Shown here: positions 1 to 52,099 of the stretch, one piece after another
How the letters are laid out: each line of letters opens with the position of its first letter
How positions within the stretch are numbered: position 1 is the stretch's first letter
DNA from: Apostichopus japonicus
Lineage: Eukaryota; Echinodermata; Holothuroidea; Aspidochirotida; Stichopodidae
Direction of reading: 5' to 3'
Length of the DNA stretch: 64,000 nt
Assembly: GCF_037975245.1 (NCBI RefSeq)
Contig: NC_092572.1
Location: 7,269,501-7,333,500, forward strand
Translations under genes and position numbers: made by a program
Notes under the pieces: generated by a model
Told to the model about the DNA's origin: nothing
Seen by the model: only the letters and a program-made list of their open reading frames with translations
Database searches by the model: none

Positions 1-1938
1 CTCCAACAATTCTTGGGTATAACTACTTATATGGCACCGTTCATTCCAGACTTGTCCAATCATACCGCCTCCTTGCGGGAATTATTGAAGAAAGATGTAA
101 CCTTCAAATGGACGAATGTACATGATCAAAACTTCCAAAAAATCAAAGATCTCATTAGTGAAGAAGTAACATTAGCCTATTTTGACCCAAATAAGGAGTC
201 AGTTATAGAAGTTGACGCTTCATTAAAAGGTGTTGGCTGTGCCCTAATCCAAGACAAAAAACCTGTCTACTTTGCATCCAAGGCTTTCACTGAAACTGAA
301 CAAAGGTACGCAAATATAGAGAGAGAAATGTTGGCTGTAGTCTATGCATGCGAACGTTTTCACTCATACGTATATGGAAAGTGTTTTACTGTCGAATCAG
401 ATCATAAGCCACTTGAAATGATCAAGTTAAAAAGTCTGGGTGCAGCTCCACCTAGATTACAAAGATTTTTGCTAAGACTACAAAATTACGATGTGACGAT
501 TCGTTACAAACCTGGGAAAGATATGTTGCTAGCCGATGCTCTGTCTCGACTGAATCCATTAGAAGGTGAATCTATCGAGAAAGAGCACGTAGTCGTAAAT
601 TTTGTCCAATTTTCTGATCAAAACGTAAACGAAATCCAGAGAGGCACAGACTCAGATCTTGAATTAAATGCTCTTAGGGATGTAATCATTCAGGGTTGGC
701 CTGAGAAACGAAAACAGATCCCAAGGTCATTGCAAAAGTATTGGGCTTTTCGTGATGAATTATCGATCGAAAATGGAGTCATCATGAAAGGTGATAGGCT
801 TATAATTCCTCTTAGCTTGCAACCTGATATATTAAACCAGATACATGTTGGTCATCAAGGCATAATCAAATGTCAGCTACGTGCCAAAACGTGTGTGTAT
901 TGGAATAATATTAACAAGGATATTGAATCCATGGTTAAACAATGTATAGTATGTCAACAAAATGGCAGATCGTTACCACATGAGCCCTTGGAACAGTATG
1001 AAATTCCTACAAGGCCATGGCAAGTGTTAGGGTCAGATTTATTCTTCATTAATGGCATAGAGTATTTACTTGTGGCCGACTATTACTCCAAATTTTTTAT
1101 TGTCAAGGAAATCTCAAAAGGTCAGTCACAAAGTAGCAACATTATTGAGTTGCTAAAGGAAATGTTTTCAGAATTTGGCATTCCCGAAAAGCTGATAACT
1201 GACAATGGAAGTCAGTACTCTAGCCGTATTTTCAAGGCTTTTGCGGATGAATGGCTCTTTGAGCACATTACCTCAAGCCCAAGATATCCCCAGTCAAATG
1301 GTTTTATAGAACGTCAGGTTCAAAATGTTAAAAATGCTATTTGTAAAGCAAAACAAACAAAATCAGATGTTCACCTAGCCTTACTTGCACTCAGATGTAC
1401 TCCAATAGATGCAAAATTGCCATCTCCTGCTGAACTTGTAAATGGTCGAAAGTACAGGTCAAATTTGCTCACAAGAATAAGTAACAAATCTCCTGACAGA
1501 GACGAAGTTGTAAATCGTTTGCAAGAAAGGCAGGATAAGCAAAAGTATTATCATGATAGAAATGCTAAGATGTTGAATCCCTTAAGCCCAGGGCAAAATG
1601 TTTATTTTCAAGACCAGGATAAAGACAAATGGTATCCAGGTAAAGTGGTAAATCAAAGGCCCGAACCAAGATCTTATGAAATTGAAACCCCATCAAGAGG
1701 TGTACTTAGAAGAAATCGTAGATATATTAAAGAAGGGGAGAGAAAGGTCACATTCAGAGAACCTGATGTTAGTGGACATACATCAGATGATCAAGGGGTT
1801 CCAATAGAGTCACCAAGATCTCTACTTTCAGATGATACTACTCCAAGTACCCAAGACCCTGAAAGCGGAGATGGGGCTGAATACTATTATACACGTTCAG
1901 GACGTAGAGTGAATCCAAGAAATGTATTAGATTTATGA
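1..1938 (+). CDS. Ty3/gypsy retrotransposon pol, 3' part (RT end, RNase H, integrase)
   Basis: The frame is open from base 1, so the gene starts outside the window; about 645 codons are visible up to the TGA at 1936. Order seen: the end of the RT thumb (FLGITTYMAPFIP, matching the FLG..YYR.FIP motif of Ty3/gypsy), an RNase H domain (VDASLKG, EREMLAV, ESDHKPLE, ADALSR), an integrase zinc region (HVGH then CIVC), an integrase core with D in GSDLFF, D in TDNGSQYSS and E in NGFIERQ, a GPY/F-like module (KDKWYPGKVV), and a tail ending in RSGRRVNPRN, typical of this group. There is no internal stop or frameshift in the visible part, so the copy is young or recently active. A probable 3' LTR follows. 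It is a mobile element, not a host gene; the clade within Ty3/gypsy was not determined. Confidence 0.95.
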   Translation, partial: LQQFLGITTYMAPFIPDLSNHTASLRELLKKDVTFKWTNVHDQNFQKIKDLISEEVTLAYFDPNKESVIEVDASLKGVGCALIQDKKPVYFASKAFTETEQRYANIEREMLAVVYACERFHSYVYGKCFTVESDHKPLEMIKLKSLGAAPPRLQRFLLRLQNYDVTIRYKPGKDMLLADALSRLNPLEGESIEKEHVVVNFVQFSDQNVNEIQRGTDSDLELNALRDVIIQGWPEKRKQIPRSLQKYWAFRDELSIENGVIMKGDRLIIPLSLQPDILNQIHVGHQGIIKCQLRAKTCVYWNNINKDIESMVKQCIVCQQNGRSLPHEPLEQYEIPTRPWQVLGSDLFFINGIEYLLVADYYSKFFIVKEISKGQSQSSNIIELLKEMFSEFGIPEKLITDNGSQYSSRIFKAFADEWLFEHITSSPRYPQSNGFIERQVQNVKNAICKAKQTKSDVHLALLALRCTPIDAKLPSPAELVNGRKYRSNLLTRISNKSPDRDEVVNRLQERQDKQKYYHDRNAKMLNPLSPGQNVYFQDQDKDKWYPGKVVNQRPEPRSYEIETPSRGVLRRNRRYIKEGERKVTFREPDVSGHTSDDQGVPIESPRSLLSDDTTPSTQDPESGDGAEYYYTRSGRRVNPRNVLDL

Positions 1939-2011
1939 ATACGTTCACAAGGTGGAAGTTGTTTATTAAGCCCTAAGTTTTTAATAAGTGTCCTTAAGTG
2001 AAAAAGAGGGA

Positions 2012-2270
2012 TGTGATGTGATGTTACATAACTTTATGTAAAACTGTTACGTGTACATGTTATGCGAGTAGACCAATTGGAAGTGTCCAACCAGTGATAT
2101 ATAAGCAGTACACGAGGCGTGTGCCTCCACTTCACTTTCCTACTTTCTGTCTCTAAGTTGTGTATCCGTTCTCGTTACATTTATGTTATTCATTGTAAAT
2201 ATATATACGTTGAAGTCAGAGACTTGTTATGTTCTTCTTTAATATGTCCACCCAAGTCAGAAACTTTACA
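2012..2270 (+). repeat. Probable 3' LTR of the Ty3/gypsy element
   Basis: A purine run (AAAAAGAGGGA, 2001-2011) that could be the polypurine tract is followed directly by TGTGATG, and the segment closes with TTTACA, giving TG...CA ends. Inside are a CCAAT-type box near 2072, a TATA-like ATATATAAGC at 2097-2106, and a pyrimidine-rich stretch suited to a start site. The partner 5' LTR lies outside the window, so the ends are inferred from motifs alone and may be off by some bases. Confidence 0.6.
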
Positions 2271-2790
2271 GTGACCAGGTTTTACATTCCTTACACTCGC
2301 CAGACAACCCTCATTTACATCATGGAAAGTTATCTTGCATTCCTATTGTTACTATTTATTTGAGTAGGCGCTAGTTTATAGTATATATTTGTGTGGTATT
2401 GTAGCCAGAAAATCTCTTCTCGATACATGGTTAGTTGAACAGAGTAAACAGTAAACATGTTTGTCTGGTTCATGTTAGTTTAGCATTTTTTCCCTTTCAT
2501 TCTAGGTACATGTCAAGTAAGGACATGTACTATTTATTGTGTTATCAGATGTTTTCTGTCATCGTTTATTACATAGCTAATGCAGGTCCCATCAAACGAT
2601 AGTCACAAGTTAGGGAACGATATTAACTCTACCTGTCTCTACCGTTCAACTGCGATATACACGGCATTTTCCTGACCCGTTACTTCTATTACATACATAG
2701 TATATATAACGAACGTACCATGCAAGTATAGCTTCTTAGAAGTTATTTACAATTTATAAGAGATCTACTAGCTTCCGCACGTTCCCTTAA

Positions 2791-2995
2791 CGTAATGAAA
2801 CATAGAACATACATTTACATACATATCTTCCCAAGGCCGTCTTACCCAACACCAGACCTTCTTTCAAGTTTAGTTTAGTTTAGTAGAAAACGTTTAGTTT
2901 AGTAGAAAACGTAATGAAAAATAGAACATAGGCCTACATTTACATACATATCTTCCCAAGGCCGTCTTACCCAACACCAGACCTTCTTTCAAGTT
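2791..2995. repeat. Tandem duplication, period about 119 bp, 2 copies
   Basis: CGTAATGAAA...ATAGAACATA...CTTCCCAAGGCCGTC...CTTTCAAGTT occurs from 2791 and again from 2910 with few changes. The second copy has a small insertion (GGCCT), and a short internal duplication of TTTAGTTTAGTAGAAAACG lies between them. Confidence 0.85.
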
Positions 2996-4669
2996 CATAG
3001 CTTTTTCAATAAGGATCGACAATATATCTTTATAATATTAGCTCTGTATTCCTTAAAACTACCTAGATTACAATGCCAGTAACATGCATATGATAACTGG
3101 TTTTTGCTAATCTTGTGTTTGAAAAGTATTGCAATTCTCTGAAATATAAATACAAATTGCTTCGATCTTAACATAAAAAGAAAGCAATACTATTAGTGAA
3201 TTATTGGGAGATGAATTCTGTGTTTCTGAATGCAGAATCTAGGCTACATATCAAAACTTTCATTAATTTACTCCTTGCCTAAAACGAAAATAAAAGTAGT
3301 TTTTATGTGATGAGATAGTTTCCTTGAATAATTGCATTTGTGTGTGTGCTATGTAATCCTTTAAATCCACAACGTACTCTTAGATCCCAGTAGATTTGTA
3401 AAGTTAGCTGTATTGACAATAAAGTGAAACTGCGCCATCCACAAAGAGAAAACACATATGTAACGTTGTACGTAACTACTAAATTGTGAACTAAAATCTA
3501 TAAAAAAAATTAAAAAAAATTAACTTCTTTCCTAGTCTTCTAGCAAAACACAAACTCAAAATTCTCTTTTCTTTACGCCGGTTCAATTTCGATGAAATCC
3601 ATGAACGCTGTTATGTTTACAGTTATTTTATATTTAAGTTTATGTCTATTATTATATCTAAGTTATTGTATGTAATGGAAATGTGATTTTGGAAATGACA
3701 AATGTAATTTTCAACACTGTTCAAACAGAGAAAGTCAAGTTTCAGATCTGTGGCACGATGACTTCACACATTTACAAAATGTCAGCTCCAAGACAAAACT
3801 TTTAATCTAGAATATTTCCCGACCGAAGCAAGATTTTTCTAAGCTGTTTGGGGAAGTTGTTCTTCACAAAGATCTCTGACATATTAAGATAAATATGACG
3901 ATTGGAATAAACCTTGCATTCCTCGTTAATAATCAAATTACTTGCTCATTAGTCATGCATACTACATGGTTTATATTAGACAAAAGACAGGAATGAAAGT
4001 AAAACAAGTGCAATAAATATAATATGCAGATTAAAACATTTTCTTTATTTTCGTCCCATTGTTAGTATATATATACAAAATCTTATCTAGACAACACACA
4101 CATGTAATAAGTATATGTATAACTGGTAAACTATGAAAACAAGCCATTCAAAACAATATTGTTTTCAGAAACATTTATCAAAAACGTTTAATTTAAGACA
4201 CTAAAAATGAAAAAAATTGAGGTAAGCTCACGGAAGAAAGAAAAAGAAAAGTTTTTATCATTGCTTAATAAATTCTATTTTACACGTTTATTCAAAGAGA
4301 TATTTAATAGAAGATACAAAATTTATCTTTTCCTTACAAGTTGCTATACCACTGAAAATACGACAATTTTATTTTAGTTTTATGCTCTTTTTGGATCTTG
4401 TAATTCATAGGGAAAAAAATTGGATTATTTTGTGTTTCCAAACTTTTAACTCCCTTTATTGACCATTTCATCAGAATTACACATGGATTGTGTAGTTGTT
4501 CTTTCAAGGCCCTCTTTATTGTCCATTAAATTTAAGATAATGATTCCTACAAGATTTAAAGAAACAATTTCATTTCTCAGAAGGTAGAAAAAAAATAATG
4601 AAAACCAAAATCAAAAAAAAAAATAACAATTGGTATTTGTATATTAATTAGCATATCTTCAGAATAACT

Positions 4670-5559
4670 CATCTGAATATGGTTGAGTTAATTTCTGGTC
4701 CAAGATAAAGTATTGTCTAACATCATCATGTTGTAATGTGTGCAAACATGGGCATACAATTGGCTATTGCATATTCATGAGAATATCATTTGCCTTGCCC
4801 AATTATCTACACGCTCATTAGGAAATATCCCTACTTACAAATGGACTTCTTTGTGAAGGATATGTGCATAGAAAATATGTACCTTTCTTCATGAGAATGC
4901 ACTTTGTAACAGATATCCCATTACAATTAGGCCTAACTGTGATAAATAGGTGACATGGTATAATTTTCATATTCATGAGGATATTGTCTGCATGACTTAT
5001 TCTACTTAAAGTTGAATTCACTGTCTTTTAGCATGATCTTGTTGTTTTGATCCTCTGATAAAGGTTGATTCATATCTTGTAACCATGGTACAGTAATATT
5101 GTGCAGACATGCAAATGATATAAATATTCATGAGGGCTATGTCCGCCTCCACTAACTCTTCTGTGTAAAATACAGCTCGCTTCTAGGATCACCATCTGTT
5201 GGTTGTTAACATTACCATGTTGCAATGTTTGCATGAATATGCAATTAGTTGTTGCATATTCAGTAGATTATCTCTTGCCTCTGTTTACTCAATTGAGGTA
5301 ATGTTGATTTAAGTTCTTATACCCAAGCTACAGTGTCTTCTAACATTACCATGTTATGTTGCAATGTTTATATGAAATGCAATACGCTGTTGCATATTCA
5401 GTAGATTATCTCTTGCCTCTGTTTACTCATCTGAGTAAGGTTGAGTTCAGTTCTAATACCCAAGCTACAGTGTCTTCTTACATCACCATGTTGTAATGTT
5501 TACATGAATATGCAATTGGTTGTTGCAGATTCAGCAGGTTATATCAGGCCTCTCTTTAT
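4670..5559 (-). pseudogene. Tandem array of decayed copies of POLE exon 47
   Basis: The segment TACCCAAGCTACAGTGTCTTC with its flanks, which is the middle of exon 47, recurs at about 5427-5500 and 5286-5367. More decayed versions lie at about 5150-5230, 5050-5110 and 4672-4745. Spacing is roughly 133-150 bp; between copies runs ATGAATATGCAATT..GTTGCATATTCA. The best copy (5427-5500) differs from exon 47 at only a few positions but has an in-frame stop after HYNMVM, and no copy has the CTTACAG acceptor of the real exon. They are therefore not alternative terminal exons on present evidence and probably lie in the 3' UTR or beyond. Confidence 0.8.
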
Positions 5560-48577
<43,018 letters not shown>

Positions 48578-49833
48578 TTCAGCTGGGCTTTGACTTTGGC
48601 GCGAAATTTGGTGACGTCATCACATATGGGTAATCACAACAGAAGAGGCGCTGTTGGTGGGGATTCCCCACATAATATAAGCCGTAGTAAATTATAGCCG
48701 AAAACCGTTGAATTCGTACTCGTCCATCGTGAAACCCTGAAAGGTAATGAATTGTGTGGTGAAAAGTGTTCTTTTTCTTTTGGTTTTGCCATCGTGTGAA
48801 GAGAACAACTCATACGATCCGCGTTCGGAAATCTCAAGTTAAAGCGTAACATAAGGCATACTGTAATGTAAGTTCGGCCTAACTAAGGTAGGTTAATACA
48901 ATATCAAACTTCCGAGATTTGATATTGGCAATGCGGCACTCCAGTTGCACGAAAGTATAGAAGGCAGCTACAGTAGGTACCTAGTAATAGTATATTTGTA
49001 GGGCATGGTATGTAGTGTAAGAGTTATACTACATGCTATTGTCATCTTATTGGTGATCATTGTTATGTGCACTTACCCATTATTGTTATGTTAATGTCTG
49101 TATGGTGTGCCTTGCAGCTGGTGTACTGCACTGCTGTATGCAGTGCAGTGTTGGAGGAAATACAGCGAGTTCTGCACTTACTACCAACCTGTCAACATCT
49201 CTTCTATTGTGCCTAGTCCATCCATCCCTTTAAGTTGTAGTGTACTCTACATATTAGAACATTTAAGATCTATAGTACTTGCCCTACGACCGTTGGCCAA
49301 TTGGCAAGTTTCAATCGTCATGCCTAGCACATAACAGGATTATCTTTCCATATGTGAAGTTCAAAGAGAATGAAGGCCAAGGCCTAACTATTTGCAATAC
49401 TTGATCCATGATGCCATATGTCATTACTTGTAGTTGTAGGTTTCTTAAACATCATCGAATCTGTTCTTGTTCTTTTGTTGTGTCCTTCGTACAGACTGGA
49501 GAAACATTGTTAAAATACATGTACCCTAACATGTCAGGTATTACATTTGTCAAAGTTGTAAATATTTCAGGCCCTTAATTAGGCTGACAAAATTAGAGTC
49601 TTGTAACCTAGTGCAAGGTACCTGACAGGAACTGGCTTTCCAGGCAATAAGGTAGCTGGGCAGGTTAATTGGTTTACTAATTGAATATATTAGCCTTTCA
49701 AAATCATGAAATATCTGCAAGAGAGAACATAATATCAGTGCTGTCTCTCAAAAAAGTAATGTTCCTGTTTTTATTTGGCTTTATGTTCTCCATGTTTCCA
49801 TCTTCAGAACTGAGGGTATCATTTTGCAACAGA
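48578..49833. promoter_or_regulatory. Divergent intergenic region between POLE and ASTE1
   Basis: About 1.26 kb separates the two start codons, which face away from each other. The POLE-proximal end holds E2F and CRE sites. On the plus strand a possible 5' non-coding exon of ASTE1 could end at 48743 (AAAG|GTAATG) or 48888 (AAG|GTAGGT), joining an acceptor at 49806-49807 (CATCTTCAG) upstream of the ASTE1 ATG. I see no CpG island-like run and no other gene. Confidence 0.6.
48595..48619. promoter_or_regulatory. E2F palindrome and CRE at the POLE promoter
   Basis: TTTGGCGCGAAA (48595-48606) fits the E2F/DP consensus TTTSGCGCSAAA in both directions, and TGACGTCA (48612-48619) is a perfect cAMP-response/ATF element, 5 bp apart. 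They sit 18-42 bp upstream of the POLE ATG, so they lie at or just before the transcription start. E2F control fits a gene expressed at S-phase entry; activity is inferred, not shown. Confidence 0.82.
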
Positions 49834-51981
49834 ATGGGTGTCAAGGGTTTAACAACATTCGTCAACCAGCATCAGCAGTTTTTCGAGAACTATCAACTTC
49901 ACTCTACAGAGCTGGTCATAGATGGATATGGGCTCTTGTCACAGCTTTACTTCAATCGTACCATGGACCCTGGAAACCATGGAGGAGAATTCCAGAAATT
50001 TTACACCCATTGCGCCCACTTCTGCCAAAACTTGCAGAACTGTGGGATACGACCTTACGTTGTTTTCGATGGCGCATACGACATGGACGGCAAAAAGTGT
50101 GAAACGATGAAAGAAAGACTCCAACAGAAGATTGGGAGTGTCAGGTCCATCAATCATGGGAAACATGCATTCATCATGCCAACTATGGCTAACGAAGTCT
50201 TCAAGAAAGTCCTGCGGGATTTCCAGGTCCCGTTTGGTTTCTGTGATTTTGAAGCCGATAGGGATATAGCAGTCTTAGCTAACGCGCTTCAGTGTCCAGT
50301 CCTAGGACAGGATAGCGACTTCTTCATTATGGATATCTATAATGGTTACATTCCCTTTGATAGACTCGAATGGAGTCACCCATCCTCGTTCTCTCCAAAG
50401 CCAAAGAGAGGATATAGTTCACAACCTGAGAAGAAGCAGAATTTTATCCGATGTCAGAGATATAAATTGAGGAAGTTTTGCAGCTACTTTCAGGTCGAGT
50501 CTTGTCTGATGCCTCTCTTTGCCTCTGTTTGTGGGAATGATTACCTGCAATCTATATCCCTGAGTGGATTCTTTGGTGCCACTAAACAACGTAAGCCTGA
50601 CGGAAGGCCCCACCCGCGACATAAAGGTCACAATAAGTTTTGTGAAGTGTTACATCATCTCACCTTTTACAAGACATACAGAGAGTGCCTGGAAGTGATC
50701 GTTAAGCAGGTTCCCCCGCCTGAGAGGGCAACGACTGAATTAGCTCTCAGAGCTTCGTGCGATATGTACGAAGTGTTCAACGAATCTCCAATCGTTAAAT
50801 TCTTCGAAGGAGAGGATGCTGATCTGTCAACGAACCTGCTTGTTAGAGATCACGGCGTCCCAGCATCATTCGTAAGACTCCTACGCCAGGGAGAAGTCCC
50901 TTTCATGTGTCTCATTATTTATCTCAACCGGATGTACTTTCTCGGTGCTCAAGTTGAAAAGATCAGTGAAATGCGGTCTAGTGACTGTTCCTACGATTTA
51001 CTGAGGGCCCTCACAGGCATAATGCTAGTAGATGCTGCCCAGGAGAGCCAATCAAAGGGCGAAGCATTGACGATAGATATCTACGACAGGGACAACATGC
51101 ACGTGAAGTGCTTCGAGGTAGAACCACTTTGTGAAATTCCTCTCTTCGGCATGGTGCCATCTTTCAGACGAATCTCGAACACATCGAAACATCAGCGCCG
51201 TTTACTTCTACTGGCTTGCTTGGAGGCTAAAGATATAAACCTGAATGGCATTCCAGAACAGTTCCAACTTGTCCTTGTGGTCACCGTCTACTGGTTTCGA
51301 CATGCTCAGCCGCAGGTCCCTCAGAATCTTCTTGTTGCCATGGTGCTTGGTTGGATCCAGGGGGTAGCTTGGTGTCAGCATAATGCCAAGCTCCGCCCTC
51401 TTGCAAACTGGGCCGAAGCCGGAGGATTTAATGCTATTTTCCTTTTGCCTGACTATGAGTCAGTTTTGCATAATTTTCATGACTTAGCAACAAGACCACG
51501 ACAAAAGTTTCTTAATCTTGATGCAAGCCACGGCCTAGCCCAGTGGGTCGCCTGTTTCCGCATGGCCGAATACATCAACGTTTTGTTGATGCAAGTGTTT
51601 CCAAGAGCTGATATGACTGTACTCTTCAACGGTTTGCTGATTCACAACCTATACCATACCCTGATGAGACCTTGCGAGAACCCCCATGAAGAAAGGATTG
51701 ATACGTTACTGCCAAGAAACAGTCCGGCAAGATGTCTCTTTGAACAATTGATGGGTTTTCTTTCCCATCATCTTGGCTTTCAGGAAACATTTGACCAATG
51801 GATACCCATAGATTCTCAACAAGGGAAAAGGAGTCATCGCGGAGGTGGTAGGGGTAGGGGTAGGGGAAGGGGTAGGGGTAGGGGTAGGGGTAGGGGTAGG
51901 GGGGGACGAGGACGTGGTGCCAGCCGTGGTCAACGGGGTAGAGGTGGATCCAACATGAACCCCAGAGGTGGGAACACATGA
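49834..51981 (+). CDS. ASTE1: Asteroid homolog 1, XPG-like structure-specific nuclease
   Basis: The 715-residue coding region is uninterrupted. In the family, ASTE1 is an XPG/FEN-related nuclease reported to trim 3' overhangs in double-strand-break repair. The N-terminus MGVKGLTTFV, then VIDGYG (D30), PYVVFDG (D79), FEADRDIAVLAN (E140, D142) and LGQDSDFFIMD (D160, D162) give the XPG-N and XPG-I acidic residues; MPLFASVCGNDY follows as in human ASTE1 (679 residues). The middle and C-terminal parts match the family more loosely (YWFRHAQ, LDASHGLAQWVACFRMAEYIN). The start is the MGVKGL ATG at 49834, with A at -3; the open frame reaches further up but an acceptor (TTCAG, 49803-49807) precedes it. 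The last ~50 residues are an Arg-Gly tail coded by GGGGTA repeats, absent from human. Divergent neighbour: POLE. Confidence 0.95.
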   Translation: MGVKGLTTFVNQHQQFFENYQLHSTELVIDGYGLLSQLYFNRTMDPGNHGGEFQKFYTHCAHFCQNLQNCGIRPYVVFDGAYDMDGKKCETMKERLQQKIGSVRSINHGKHAFIMPTMANEVFKKVLRDFQVPFGFCDFEADRDIAVLANALQCPVLGQDSDFFIMDIYNGYIPFDRLEWSHPSSFSPKPKRGYSSQPEKKQNFIRCQRYKLRKFCSYFQVESCLMPLFASVCGNDYLQSISLSGFFGATKQRKPDGRPHPRHKGHNKFCEVLHHLTFYKTYRECLEVIVKQVPPPERATTELALRASCDMYEVFNESPIVKFFEGEDADLSTNLLVRDHGVPASFVRLLRQGEVPFMCLIIYLNRMYFLGAQVEKISEMRSSDCSYDLLRALTGIMLVDAAQESQSKGEALTIDIYDRDNMHVKCFEVEPLCEIPLFGMVPSFRRISNTSKHQRRLLLLACLEAKDINLNGIPEQFQLVLVVTVYWFRHAQPQVPQNLLVAMVLGWIQGVAWCQHNAKLRPLANWAEAGGFNAIFLLPDYESVLHNFHDLATRPRQKFLNLDASHGLAQWVACFRMAEYINVLLMQVFPRADMTVLFNGLLIHNLYHTLMRPCENPHEERIDTLLPRNSPARCLFEQLMGFLSHHLGFQETFDQWIPIDSQQGKRSHRGGGRGRGRGRGRGRGRGRGRGGRGRGASRGQRGRGGSNMNPRGGNT
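51846..51912 (+). repeat. GGGGTA hexamer repeat inside ASTE1
   Basis: About nine GGTAGG hexamers (one GGAAGG variant) run in frame as Gly-Arg codons at the end of ASTE1. The sense strand has closely spaced G4 runs. It codes an RGG-like tail and is likely length-variable. Confidence 0.93.
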
Positions 51982-52090
51982 TATCTCTGCCAGGTCTGTT
52001 TGCTCAGGACTGTTAATGTTGTTTACAATTTCCTAGTCAGCTCCATGGTCTATATTTTCTGAGGAAAATTTTTAACAAAATGAAATTAAG

Positions 52091-52096
52091 AATAAA
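52091..52096 (+). terminator. Candidate ASTE1 polyadenylation signal
   Basis: AATAAA lies 110 bp after the ASTE1 stop, in an A-rich context. It is the first canonical signal downstream. Confidence 0.5.
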
Positions 52097-52099
52097 AGA

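Larger units (their letters stand above)
2271..5559. other. Gene-free AT-rich stretch downstream of POLE
   Basis: No coding exon was recognised. 2791-2995 holds two tandem copies (period about 119) of one segment containing CTTCCCAAGGCCGTC, joined by TAGTTTAGTAGAAAACG repeats. 4670-5559 is taken up by decayed copies of the POLE terminal exon (listed separately). The remainder is simple AT-rich DNA with several possible minus-strand AATAAA sites (TTTATT on this strand near 4041, 4452 and 4513) that could end the POLE transcript; which is used cannot be told from sequence. Confidence 0.6.

Noticed and set aside
49681-49833. N-terminal extension of ASTE1 upstream of MGVKGL
   Set aside because: It begins at a non-ATG codon, is AT-rich and hydrophobic, and a splice acceptor precedes the conserved family start at 49834.
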